A stretch of DNA of 64,000 bases from Flavobacteriaceae bacterium CG2_30_31_66 (GTDB lineage: Bacteria > Bacteroidota > Bacteroidia > Flavobacteriales > Flavobacteriaceae), in contig MNYM01000034.1 of the NCBI GenBank assembly GCA_001873065.1, forward strand, positions 1-64,000. Reading direction: 5' to 3'. Every line of letters starts with the position of its first letter. The first letter of the stretch is position 1. This document shows positions 42,580-50,402 of this stretch, piece after piece. A program made the translations under genes and the position numbers. A model generated the notes under the pieces. That model was not told where the DNA came from and searched no databases. It worked only from the letters and a program-made list of their open reading frames with translations.

Positions 42580-44070
42580 ATGAAACAACTTATTGAGTGT
42601 GTTCCAAATATTAGTGAAGGAAATGACCTCGCTAAAATTCAAGAAATTGCCCATGTTGTAAAGTCTGTAAAAGGAGTTCAATTATTAAATATTGATTCGG
42701 GAAAAGCTGCCAATAGAACTGTATTTACGTTTGTTGGTGAACCTGAAAATGTGTTTGAAGCAGCATTTCTATTGATTAAAAAAGCCTCAGAATTGATTGA
42801 TATGAGCATTCAAAAAGGAACACATCCTCGTTTTGGAGCCACAGATGTATGTCCTTTAATTCCTATTGCCAATATTTCTATGGAAGAAATTGTGAAATAT
42901 GCGCATAAATTGGGAGAAAAACTGGGAAAAGAGTTGGGAATTTCTGGCTATTTTTATGAATTTGCCGCAATAGAAGAACAGAAAAAAAACTTAGCTTCCA
43001 TTCGTTCGGGAGAATATGAGGAATTGCAAAAAAAAATCAAAAAAGACAATTGGCAACTTGATTTTGGTCCTAAAAAATACAATGAACAAATTCGAAAATC
43101 AGGAATTACTGCCATTGGTGCTCGTAATTTTTTAATAGCATACAATCTAAATTTGAATTCAACATCAGTCAAATTAGCCAATCAAATTGCTTCTAAAATC
43201 AGAGAATCTGGAAGTTTGGTAACACATGAAAATGGTGAAACTGTGAGAATACCAGGAAAATTAAAAGCTGTGAAAGCAATTGGTTGGTTTTTAGCAGATT
43301 TTAGAATTGCGCAAGTATCTTGCAATTTGACCAATTTTCAACTCAATTCCATGCATCAAGTTTTTTATGAAGCAACTAAAATTGGGGATGAAATTGGCGT
43401 AAAAATCACAGGTTCAGAATTGATTGGTTTGGTGCCTTTACAAGCAATGATAACCGCTGCTGATTTTTTCTTGACTCTAGAAAATAAATCAACTTCAATT
43501 ACTGAAGATGAAAAAATAAAGTTTGCCATTAATAAATTAGGCTTAAATGATATAAAACCTTTTCATCCAAAAGAACGAATTATAGAATATGCCATGAACA
43601 ATGAGCAAACGGAAATTGAAATTATCCCATTTGAAAATCAATTTGCCAAAGATTTTTACGAATTGAATGCAGAATGGCTTCGCAATTATTTTTACATAGA
43701 ACCTTATGACGAGCAAGTTTTGAGCCATCCAAAAGAATATATTTTGGACAAAGGTGGTTTTATTTTCTTTGCAAAATGCAAAGATGAAATTGTTGGAGTT
43801 GTTTCATTAATAAATCAAAAAGATTTTTTTGAATTGAGTAAAATGGCTGTAAAACCGAATTTTAGAGGTCAAAAAATTGGAGAAATGCTCGTAAAATATT
43901 GTATAGAATTTGGAAAAAATCAAGGTTGGGAAAGCATCACTTTATATTCCAATCGAAAATTGATTCCAGCAATAAACTTGTATCAAAAAATTGGGTTTAA
44001 AGAAGTTCCATTGGAAACAAACGCACATTACAATCGTGCAGATATAAAAATGATTTTTGAAATCGTTTAG
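42580..44070 (+). CDS. ftcD: Glutamate formimidoyltransferase fused to a GNAT acetyltransferase
   Basis: Residues 1-325 are a formiminotransferase (QLIECVPNISEGND, NRTVFTFVGEP, THPRFGATDVCPL), the histidine-degradation enzyme that moves the formimino group to tetrahydrofolate. Residues from about 345 to 496 are a separate GNAT domain with the acetyl-CoA loop VKPNFRGQKIGEMLVKY and a LYQKIGFKEVP end. The frame is continuous with no internal stop. Usual partners are a cyclodeaminase domain or none. A Met at the junction (AMNNEQTE) could mark a former start codon of the GNAT gene. The GNAT substrate is unknown. Confidence 0.88.
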   Translation: MKQLIECVPNISEGNDLAKIQEIAHVVKSVKGVQLLNIDSGKAANRTVFTFVGEPENVFEAAFLLIKKASELIDMSIQKGTHPRFGATDVCPLIPIANISMEEIVKYAHKLGEKLGKELGISGYFYEFAAIEEQKKNLASIRSGEYEELQKKIKKDNWQLDFGPKKYNEQIRKSGITAIGARNFLIAYNLNLNSTSVKLANQIASKIRESGSLVTHENGETVRIPGKLKAVKAIGWFLADFRIAQVSCNLTNFQLNSMHQVFYEATKIGDEIGVKITGSELIGLVPLQAMITAADFFLTLENKSTSITEDEKIKFAINKLGLNDIKPFHPKERIIEYAMNNEQTEIEIIPFENQFAKDFYELNAEWLRNYFYIEPYDEQVLSHPKEYILDKGGFIFFAKCKDEIVGVVSLINQKDFFELSKMAVKPNFRGQKIGEMLVKYCIEFGKNQGWESITLYSNRKLIPAINLYQKIGFKEVPLETNAHYNRADIKMIFEIV

Positions 44071-44072
44071 TT

Positions 44073-44486
44073 TTATACAAAACTTTGAATCGCCAATTCA
44101 TAACCTTGCAAACCAAAACCAACTATAATTCCTTTCGAATTTGGCGAAATAAAACTGTGATGACGAAATTCTTCACGCGCATGAATATTGGAAATATGTA
44201 CTTCAACAACAGGCGTTTGAATAGCTTTTACTGCATCTCCAATTCCTACAGAAGTGTGGGTGTAAGCTGCAGCATTTAAAATAATGCCATCAAAATCAAA
44301 ACCAACTTCATGGAGTTTATCAATAATTTCACCTTCGATATTTGATTGAAAATAATGCAATTCTAGCCGTTGAAATTTTTGTTTCAATGTATCAAAATAC
44401 ATTTCAAAAGTTTCATTGCCATAAATTGTTGGCTCTCTTTTTCCTAAGAGATTCAAATTAGGTCCGTTGATAATGATGATTTTCAT
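44073..44486 (-). CDS. aroQ: Type II 3-dehydroquinate dehydratase
   Basis: AroQ dehydrates 3-dehydroquinate in the shikimate pathway. The 137-aa protein has the family start IIIINGPNLNLLGKREP with the catalytic Tyr in PTIYGNETFE. The anchor LNAAAYTHTSVGIGDA and VVEVHISNIHAREEFRHHS carry the catalytic His. Length is normal for the dodecameric type II enzyme. It converges with the ftcD fusion gene 2 bp away. Confidence 0.95.
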   Translation of the reverse strand: MKIIIINGPNLNLLGKREPTIYGNETFEMYFDTLKQKFQRLELHYFQSNIEGEIIDKLHEVGFDFDGIILNAAAYTHTSVGIGDAVKAIQTPVVEVHISNIHAREEFRHHSFISPNSKGIIVGFGLQGYELAIQSFV

Positions 44487-44523
44487 ACTTTTTAAAATAA
44501 TTTGTAAATATCACATATTTATA

Positions 44524-44531
44524 TACATTTG
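44524..44531 (+). promoter_or_regulatory. -7 box of the small barrel protein gene
   Basis: TACATTTG is a perfect match to TAnnTTTG, 22 bp before the ATG at 44553. Confidence 0.55.
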
Positions 44532-44552
44532 CGAAAATTTAAATTAGAAAAC

Positions 44553-45023
44553 ATGAAAAAAATTTTAGTGATTGGAATGCTGTTTTTTGCATTCAACAAT
44601 AGCACCGCACAAACACAAGTTGTTAAAGTAAATCCTTTAGGACTTTTATTTGGTATTGCAAATGCTGGTTATGAATTTACAACTACTGGTAAACAAACTG
44701 CAACCATCTCTGGTTTATATTTCAATGTTTCAGACATTACAGGTGCAGGTGCAGGTTTAGATTACCAATTTTACTTTGGGGAACAATCTATCAGAGGTTG
44801 GCATGCTGGACCAAGTGTTAGTTATTTTTCTTTATCAGATAATACAGATGTTTCTGCATCAGTATTTAGTATTGGAGGAGTAGGTGGATATCAATGGGTT
44901 TTTGGAGAACATTTTGCCTTAGATCTTTTTGGTGGTATTAGTTTTAGTTCTGGAGGAGAAGACTTAACTGGCTTTAATGCTACAGGAGGTGTTTTTGGTG
45001 TTTCATTAGGATACGCTTGGTAA
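44553..45023 (+). CDS. Small outer-membrane beta-barrel-like protein, 156 aa
   Basis: A signal peptide (MKKILVIGMLFFAFNNSTAQ) is followed by a glycine- and aromatic-rich sequence of alternating strands (PLGLLFGIANAGYEF, GVGGYQWVFGEHFALDLFGG) that ends in the aromatic YAW. These are the traits of a small eight-stranded outer-membrane barrel. I choose ATG 44553 because it sits just after a -7 box and gives a clean signal. It is a single-gene unit closed by a strong terminator. Confidence 0.8.
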   Translation: MKKILVIGMLFFAFNNSTAQTQVVKVNPLGLLFGIANAGYEFTTTGKQTATISGLYFNVSDITGAGAGLDYQFYFGEQSIRGWHAGPSVSYFSLSDNTDVSASVFSIGGVGGYQWVFGEHFALDLFGGISFSSGGEDLTGFNATGGVFGVSLGYAW

Positions 45024-45041
45024 AAAAAACAAGATTTAAGA

Positions 45042-45068
45042 AAGCCATCCTATAAGGATGGCTTTTTT
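45042..45068 (+). terminator. Rho-independent terminator
   Basis: AAGCCATCC, a TATAA loop, GGATGGCTT and a T run form a 9-bp stem 19 bp after the barrel gene stop. Confidence 0.88.
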
Positions 45069-45086
45069 ATTTCTTATATTTACAAA

Positions 45087-45983
45087 ATGAACTGGAATAT
45101 TGCCATCCAAGACTATCAATCATTTTTGAAAATCGAACGTGGATTGTCTATCAATACCATCAATAGTTATACTAATGATTTAGAAAAATTAGTTAAATTT
45201 TTATCAGAAAATACTATTGAGTACTCTCCTATTTCAATTGAGGAAAACACCATTCAGCAATTTATTTATGAGGCTGCCAAAAAAATAAATTCACGAAGTC
45301 AAGCACGTTTAATATCTGCATTGCGCAGTTTTTTTGACTATTTGGTTTTTGAAGATTATCGAAAAACAAATCCAACAGATTTGATTGAAGCTCCAAAAAT
45401 TGGTCGAAAATTACCAGATACATTATCCGAAGAAGAAATTGACGCTTTGATTGGAACTATTGATTTAAGTCATCCTTTTGGCGAAAGAAATAGAACTATT
45501 TTAGAAACTATGTATAGTTGCGGTTTGCGTGTTAGCGAAGTAATCACTCTAAAAATTTCAGATTTATTTTTTGAAGAAGGTTTTATTAGAGTTCTCGGAA
45601 AAGGAAATAAAGAGCGTTTTATTCCCATTCATTCACAAGCTCAAAAGTATATTTTATCCTATATCAATGACATCAGAATTCATCAAGATTCACAAAAAAA
45701 TCATGAGGATACGTTGTTTTTAAGCAGACGAGGCAAAGGATTAACACGTCAAATGGTTTTTATGATATTGAATGAAACTGCTATCAAAATCAACTTAAAA
45801 AAGAAAATTAGTCCGCATACATTTCGTCATTCTTTTGCCACACATTTATTGAAAAATGGCGCTGATTTGAGAGCTATTCAACAAATGTTAGGTCACGAAA
45901 GTATTACCACTACTGAAATTTATGTTCATTTGGATAAAAGTTATTTGAAAGATGTTGTAGAAACTTTTCATCCTAGAAGATAA
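45087..45983 (+). CDS. xerD: Tyrosine recombinase XerD
   Basis: XerD resolves chromosome dimers at dif with XerC. The 298-aa protein has an N-terminal SAM-like core-binding domain (YQSFLKIERGLSINTINSYT) and a catalytic domain. The catalytic R (YSCGLRVSEV), HxxR (PHTFRHSFATHLL), the LGHES motif and Tyr (TTEIYVH) are all present. Length and sequence style match chromosomal XerD rather than an island integrase. A -7-like TATATTTA lies five bases before the ATG, suggesting a very short leader. Confidence 0.93.
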   Translation: MNWNIAIQDYQSFLKIERGLSINTINSYTNDLEKLVKFLSENTIEYSPISIEENTIQQFIYEAAKKINSRSQARLISALRSFFDYLVFEDYRKTNPTDLIEAPKIGRKLPDTLSEEEIDALIGTIDLSHPFGERNRTILETMYSCGLRVSEVITLKISDLFFEEGFIRVLGKGNKERFIPIHSQAQKYILSYINDIRIHQDSQKNHEDTLFLSRRGKGLTRQMVFMILNETAIKINLKKKISPHTFRHSFATHLLKNGADLRAIQQMLGHESITTTEIYVHLDKSYLKDVVETFHPRR

Positions 45984-46087
45984 AAAAGAGCCCATCCTAA
46001 CCTTCGCAAAGGGAAAGAACTTTTAGTGATTTGAAAACTTGTTTGAAGAAAATCATTTAAGAAACGGTTTTTAAAGTTTTTTTAAAT

Positions 46088-46117
46088 AAAAAATCTCGTT
46101 TTTAAGCGAGATTTTTT
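46088..46117. terminator. Terminator between xerD and rny
   Basis: AAAAAATCTCG and CGAGATTTTTT form an 11-bp stem around an 8-nt loop. Its symmetry allows use by both converging genes, xerD and rny. Confidence 0.85.
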
Positions 46118-46164
46118 ACGGAATATATTTTTTAAAACATCAATCAAACCTTTGAAGGAGTAAT

Positions 46165-47733
46165 TTATTTTGCAACGTTTACAGATCTTGTTTCTCTAAT
46201 CACAGTAACTTTTACCTGACCTGGATAAGTCATATCATTTTGAATTTTTTGAGAAATACTATAAGATAATTCTGCTGCTTTCGTGTCACTTACTTTGCCA
46301 CTTTCAACCATAACACGCAATTCACGTCCTGCTTGAATTGCATAAGCTTTTTGCACTCCTGGAAATTCAAAAGCAATGTTTTCTAAATCTTTTAAGCGCT
46401 GAATATATGAATCCAACACTTGACGTCTGGCTCCTGGTCTTGCACCTGAAATGGCATCACAAACTTGCACAATTGGTGAAATCAAATATTTCATTTCTAT
46501 TTCATCATGATGAGCGCCAATAGCGTTGCAAACTTCTTCTTTTTCCCCAAATTTTTCAGCCCATTGCATTCCTAAAAGTGCATGTGGCAAATCACTTTCA
46601 GCATCAGGTACTTTTCCGATATCGTGTAACAATCCAGCTCTTTTTGCCAATTTCACATTCAGTCCCATTTCTGCGGCCATAATTCCACAAAGGTTGGCTA
46701 CTTCACGAGAATGTTGTAATAAATTTTGACCATAAGAAGAACGATATTTCATTCGTCCAATTACTTTAATCAACTCAGGATTCAAACCATGAATTCCTAA
46801 ATCAATGACAGTTCGTTTTCCAATTTCGATAATTTCTTGGGTGATTTGTTTTTCAGTTTTTTCAACAACTTCTTCAATTCTTGCAGGGTGAATTCTTCCA
46901 TCAGTCACCAATTTGTGCATTGCCAAACGTGCAATTTCTCTACGAACAGGATCAAAACAAGATAAAATAATCGCATCAGGAGTATCATCAACAATAATTT
47001 CAACGCCTGTTGCAGCCTCTAAAGCCCTGATATTTCTTCCTTCTCTTCCAATAATTCTTCCTTTGACGTCATCAGATTCTAAGTTAAAAACAGAAACACA
47101 ATTTTCAACAGCTTGCTCAACACCAACTCTTTGAATTGTTTCCAGCACAATTTTGCGAGCCTCTTGTTCAGCTGTTAATTTTGATTCTTCAATAGATGTT
47201 TGCACAAAAGCCATTGCTTCCGCTTTTGCCTGATCTTTGAGTGTTGCAACCAATTGCTTTTTAGCCTCTTCTACTGACAATCCAGAAATTTGCTCTAGCA
47301 TATCTACATGACGACTGTGCATTTTTTCTAAATCGCTTTCTTTTTTCTCTAAAAAATCTAATTTGGTATTGTAATCTTTTTCTTTTTCTTCAAGAACTCT
47401 CGTCAATCGTTTGTTTTTATCAATTTCTGAGGCAACAATTGATTCTTTTTCTCTTACTCTTTTTTCTATTTCTGAAATTTTCTTTTCTCTTGATAAAATT
47501 ACTTTTTCATGTTCCGATTTTAGTTCAATAAACTTTTCTTTCGCTTGTAAAATTTTATCTTTTTTGATTGATTCAGCTTCAATATTCGCTTCTTTTAAAA
47601 TTGAATTTGCTTCTTTTCTTGTGCTATTTAGTAATTTTTTTCCTCTCGATTTTTCGATTGTTTTAACAATTATAAAACCTATTGCTATTCCAACTAAAAC
47701 TCCCAATATAATGGGAAGTATCATTCCATCCAT
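46165..47733 (-). CDS. rny: Ribonuclease Y
   Basis: RNase Y is a membrane-anchored endoribonuclease that starts mRNA decay. The 522-aa protein has an N-terminal transmembrane helix ([19 protein letters not shown]), a long coiled coil to about residue 195, a KH domain ([20 protein letters not shown]), and an HD domain ([20 protein letters not shown]) with metal-binding His-Asp. Length and order are standard. On the minus strand it follows the 6S-like RNA and zapA. Confidence 0.96.
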   Translation of the reverse strand: MDGMILPIILGVLVGIAIGFIIVKTIEKSRGKKLLNSTRKEANSILKEANIEAESIKKDKILQAKEKFIELKSEHEKVILSREKKISEIEKRVREKESIVASEIDKNKRLTRVLEEKEKDYNTKLDFLEKKESDLEKMHSRHVDMLEQISGLSVEEAKKQLVATLKDQAKAEAMAFVQTSIEESKLTAEQEARKIVLETIQRVGVEQAVENCVSVFNLESDDVKGRIIGREGRNIRALEAATGVEIIVDDTPDAIILSCFDPVRREIARLAMHKLVTDGRIHPARIEEVVEKTEKQITQEIIEIGKRTVIDLGIHGLNPELIKVIGRMKYRSSYGQNLLQHSREVANLCGIMAAEMGLNVKLAKRAGLLHDIGKVPDAESDLPHALLGMQWAEKFGEKEEVCNAIGAHHDEIEMKYLISPIVQVCDAISGARPGARRQVLDSYIQRLKDLENIAFEFPGVQKAYAIQAGRELRVMVESGKVSDTKAAELSYSISQKIQNDMTYPGQVKVTVIRETRSVNVAK

Positions 47734-47750
47734 AATTTAAATTTAGTGTA

Positions 47751-47925
47751 TAAAAAAGCCTACGTTAATGGGGTTTATATAAACTCTATTATTACAAGTA
47801 TAGGACTAACTAGCTGATCAAGGATCCATCCAAGAAACTAGTTCTGATGGCATGCTTTAGCAACTAAAACTCATCCTTTATAATAGATTTTTGTTGAGTT
47901 TATCAAACAAATTACTAACGTAGGC
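47751..47925 (-). ncRNA. ssrS: 6S-like RNA (ssrS, Flavobacteria type)
   Basis: Perfectly complementary ends GCCTACGTTA (47758-47767) and TAACGTAGGC (47916-47925) close a roughly 168-nt element. On the minus strand the closing stem is followed directly by TTTTTT, a terminator. Inside, AAACTC and GAGTTT can extend the stem, leaving a large central bubble, the defining 6S shape. It lies between zapA and rny on the same strand; ssrS next to zapA is also the arrangement in E. coli. 6S RNA binds the housekeeping RNA polymerase. A covariance search was not possible. Confidence 0.7.
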
Positions 47926-47952
47926 AGTGTGTGTTAATGTATTTTAATGAGC

Positions 47953-48246
47953 TTATTTTAAATGAGAATTCACCAATTTGGTGAGTTCATTTAGTTTTTC
48001 TATTGCTTCTTTACTGATGGAATCTTTATCTAAAGCACTGATTTCTAATTTTGATGCGAATTGTAATGCACACATTGCTAAAACATCTTGTTTATCACTT
48101 ACAGCATAATTTTGCTCGTACAATGAAATCAACTTATTAATCGAGTTTGCAGCTTTGCGCATACCTTCTTCTTCATTAGTGTTATTCACACTCAATGGAT
48201 AGGATCTACCCGCAATTACAACATTTATCTTTAGTTTTTCCGCCAT
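47953..48246 (-). CDS. zapA: Cell division protein ZapA
   Basis: ZapA cross-links FtsZ filaments at the division ring. The 97-aa protein opens with LKINVVIAGRSYPLSVNNTN, the typical ZapA N-domain, then EEGMRKAANSINKLISLYEQ and a C-terminal coiled coil. It starts 10 bp after a coiled-coil gene and precedes the 6S-like RNA. Confidence 0.9.
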   Translation of the reverse strand: MAEKLKINVVIAGRSYPLSVNNTNEEEGMRKAANSINKLISLYEQNYAVSDKQDVLAMCALQFASKLEISALDKDSISKEAIEKLNELTKLVNSHLK

Positions 48247-48256
48247 TTAAAGAACT

Positions 48257-48547
48257 TTATTCTTGTAACTGAAAGATGCATTTATCAATTTCTCGAATCA
48301 ACGCATTGATTTTCAGTTTTGTATCTTTTGTATCTGTACTACTGCCTTCAATAGTTTTAGCAATTTTTAGCATATCATATTCTTTTTTCTGATTAACTAA
48401 ATTTTGCTCTTTTTCTAAAAGCTGATTTTGTAATTTTGAATTGTTTTGAAGCAAAATTTCATTTTCTTTTATTAAAAATTCGTAGTTAGAAAGTAAATTT
48501 TTCAACGTAATTTCCAATAATTGAATTGCTTCTAACGTATTACTCAT
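48257..48547 (-). CDS. Coiled-coil protein upstream of zapA, 96 aa
   Basis: Nearly the whole protein is a predicted coiled coil (LKNLLSNYEFLIKENEILLQ and KLQNQLLEKEQNLVNQKKEY). It resembles ZapB-like or DivIC-like division partners in size and position but I cannot assign a family. It is co-transcribed with zapA (10-bp gap), which supports a cell-division role. Confidence 0.75.
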   Translation of the reverse strand: MSNTLEAIQLLEITLKNLLSNYEFLIKENEILLQNNSKLQNQLLEKEQNLVNQKKEYDMLKIAKTIEGSSTDTKDTKLKINALIREIDKCIFQLQE

Positions 48548-48693
48548 TATGTCTTATAGAAAAAACTATAACCACAAAGTTAATAATCTGTTTTATATTT
48601 AACAACATTATTATTGTTTTTTATTTTTATAGTTATGTTTAAATCTTTAAAAAAAGAGTATTTTTCAGTATTTTTACCAAAAATAATTGCATT

Positions 48694-50397
48694 TTGAAAC
48701 AATTTGTATTCTTCTTTTTATCATTTTACTATTTTTTAGGAGTTGGTCAAGAAAAATATCCTAAAGATTATTTTTTAGCGCCATTGAAAATTCCTATTAT
48801 TTTATCGGGCTCATTTGGCGAGCTTCGCAACAATCATTTTCACTCAGGTTTGGACATTAAAACGCAAGGGAAAGAAGGACTAGAGGTAATTTCAGTTGCT
48901 GACGGATATGTTTCAAGAATTAAAATTAGCCAATTTGGATATGGAAAATCAATTTATGTTACACATCCAAATGGTTTTACATCTGTCTATGCACATTTAA
49001 GCAAATTTGCACCACCAATTGAAGATTTTGTGAAATTCTATCAATACAAAAATGAAAATTATGAAACTGGTGATTTGTATTTTACAGAAGATAAATTTCC
49101 ACTATTGAAAGGCGATTTGATTGCTTATTCAGGGGATACAGGAGGTTCAGCAGCACCACATTTGCATTTTGAAATTAGGGAAACTGTAAGCGAAAAAGTT
49201 GTAAATCCACTTTTGTTCGGTTTCGCAATTCAAGACAGTATTTCTCCTATTTTCGAGTCTTTGATGATGTATATTCTAAATGATACTACTCCATTAAATT
49301 CTCAAAAAATCAACTTTCAATTACCTATAAAAAAAATAAATAAAGACACATTTACAACTGATAAAATTTCAGCAAATAATCAAATTGGTTTTGGCGTTCA
49401 AGTCTTTGATAAAACAAGTGACGCACTCAATAGACTGGGAGTTTACAGTCTTGAAATGCTCGTAAACGGTAAACGATTTTTTTACCATATTCTTGAAAAT
49501 TTCTCATTTCTAGAGAGTAAATACATCAATCTTCATATTGATTATGAGCATCTTAAACGATACAAAAAACGTTTAGAGAAAACATATATCGAAACTTTCA
49601 ACCCACTTTCTACCTATAGAGAATACTTTAATAACGGAAAAATTACCATCGAAAAAGACATGAATTATAATATTGATATTGTTGCAAAAGATTATTTTGG
49701 AAACACCAGTTATTTAAAAATTCCTGTTGTAGGAAAAGAAAATAACTTTTCAATAACCAAACAAATTGATACTACTGCATTCAAAGTAATTGCAAAAAAA
49801 TTTAATAAATTTTCTTTAGAAAATGTTACAATCGCCTTTCCTAAAAAAACTTTTTATGAAGACACGTATTTAGACTTTAAAATTGAAAATGGTATTGCAA
49901 AAATTCACAATCCTACCATCCCTTTGGATGACCAATTTACACTTACTTTTGATGTGACAAAATATTCAGAAGAAGAAAAAAAACAACTTTATATTGCCAA
50001 TCTTGAATATCCAAAATATCCTAGATATCAAAATACCAGAAAAAAAGACAGCACTTTTTATACAACAACCAAAACTTTAGGTGATTATAGTTTAATATTT
50101 GATAATCAAAAACCTATCATAAATTTACTATACTTTAAAAATAGACAATGGATTTCAAATTCTGACATATTACAAGTAAAAATTAGTGATATTGGTTCAG
50201 GTATCAACACCTATAAAGCAACTATAGATAACGAATGGATTTTAATGGAATACAATCATAAAACTGGAATTCTTACCTATAATTTTAATGATAAAAAGTT
50301 GGTTGGTAGCGAACATTTGTTTAAAATTGTGGTTTGTGACAATGTTGGAAATACGAACGAGCTTTCTGCTACGTTCTTTAAAAAACAAGTAAATTAG
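48694..50397 (+). CDS. M23-family peptidase (LytM domain), 567 aa
   Basis: After a signal peptide (FVFFFLSFYYFLGVGQ) residues 40-165 form an M23 domain. The zinc ligands His50 and Asp54 lie in NHFHSGLDIK and the HLH motif in PHLHFEIRE near 155. The rest is a long beta-rich region of unknown function with Ig-like segments. The start is TTG 48694, since no ATG precedes the signal peptide. It probably cuts peptidoglycan peptides. The TonB receptor gene follows after 5 bp. Confidence 0.88.
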   Translation: MKQFVFFFLSFYYFLGVGQEKYPKDYFLAPLKIPIILSGSFGELRNNHFHSGLDIKTQGKEGLEVISVADGYVSRIKISQFGYGKSIYVTHPNGFTSVYAHLSKFAPPIEDFVKFYQYKNENYETGDLYFTEDKFPLLKGDLIAYSGDTGGSAAPHLHFEIRETVSEKVVNPLLFGFAIQDSISPIFESLMMYILNDTTPLNSQKINFQLPIKKINKDTFTTDKISANNQIGFGVQVFDKTSDALNRLGVYSLEMLVNGKRFFYHILENFSFLESKYINLHIDYEHLKRYKKRLEKTYIETFNPLSTYREYFNNGKITIEKDMNYNIDIVAKDYFGNTSYLKIPVVGKENNFSITKQIDTTAFKVIAKKFNKFSLENVTIAFPKKTFYEDTYLDFKIENGIAKIHNPTIPLDDQFTLTFDVTKYSEEEKKQLYIANLEYPKYPRYQNTRKKDSTFYTTTKTLGDYSLIFDNQKPIINLLYFKNRQWISNSDILQVKISDIGSGINTYKATIDNEWILMEYNHKTGILTYNFNDKKLVGSEHLFKIVVCDNVGNTNELSATFFKKQVN

Positions 50398-50402
50398 CCT
50401 TT

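Noticed and set aside
45087..45983. XerD-like recombinase as the integrase of the island
   Set aside because: It matches chromosomal XerD in length and sequence and lies 28 kb away among core genes.
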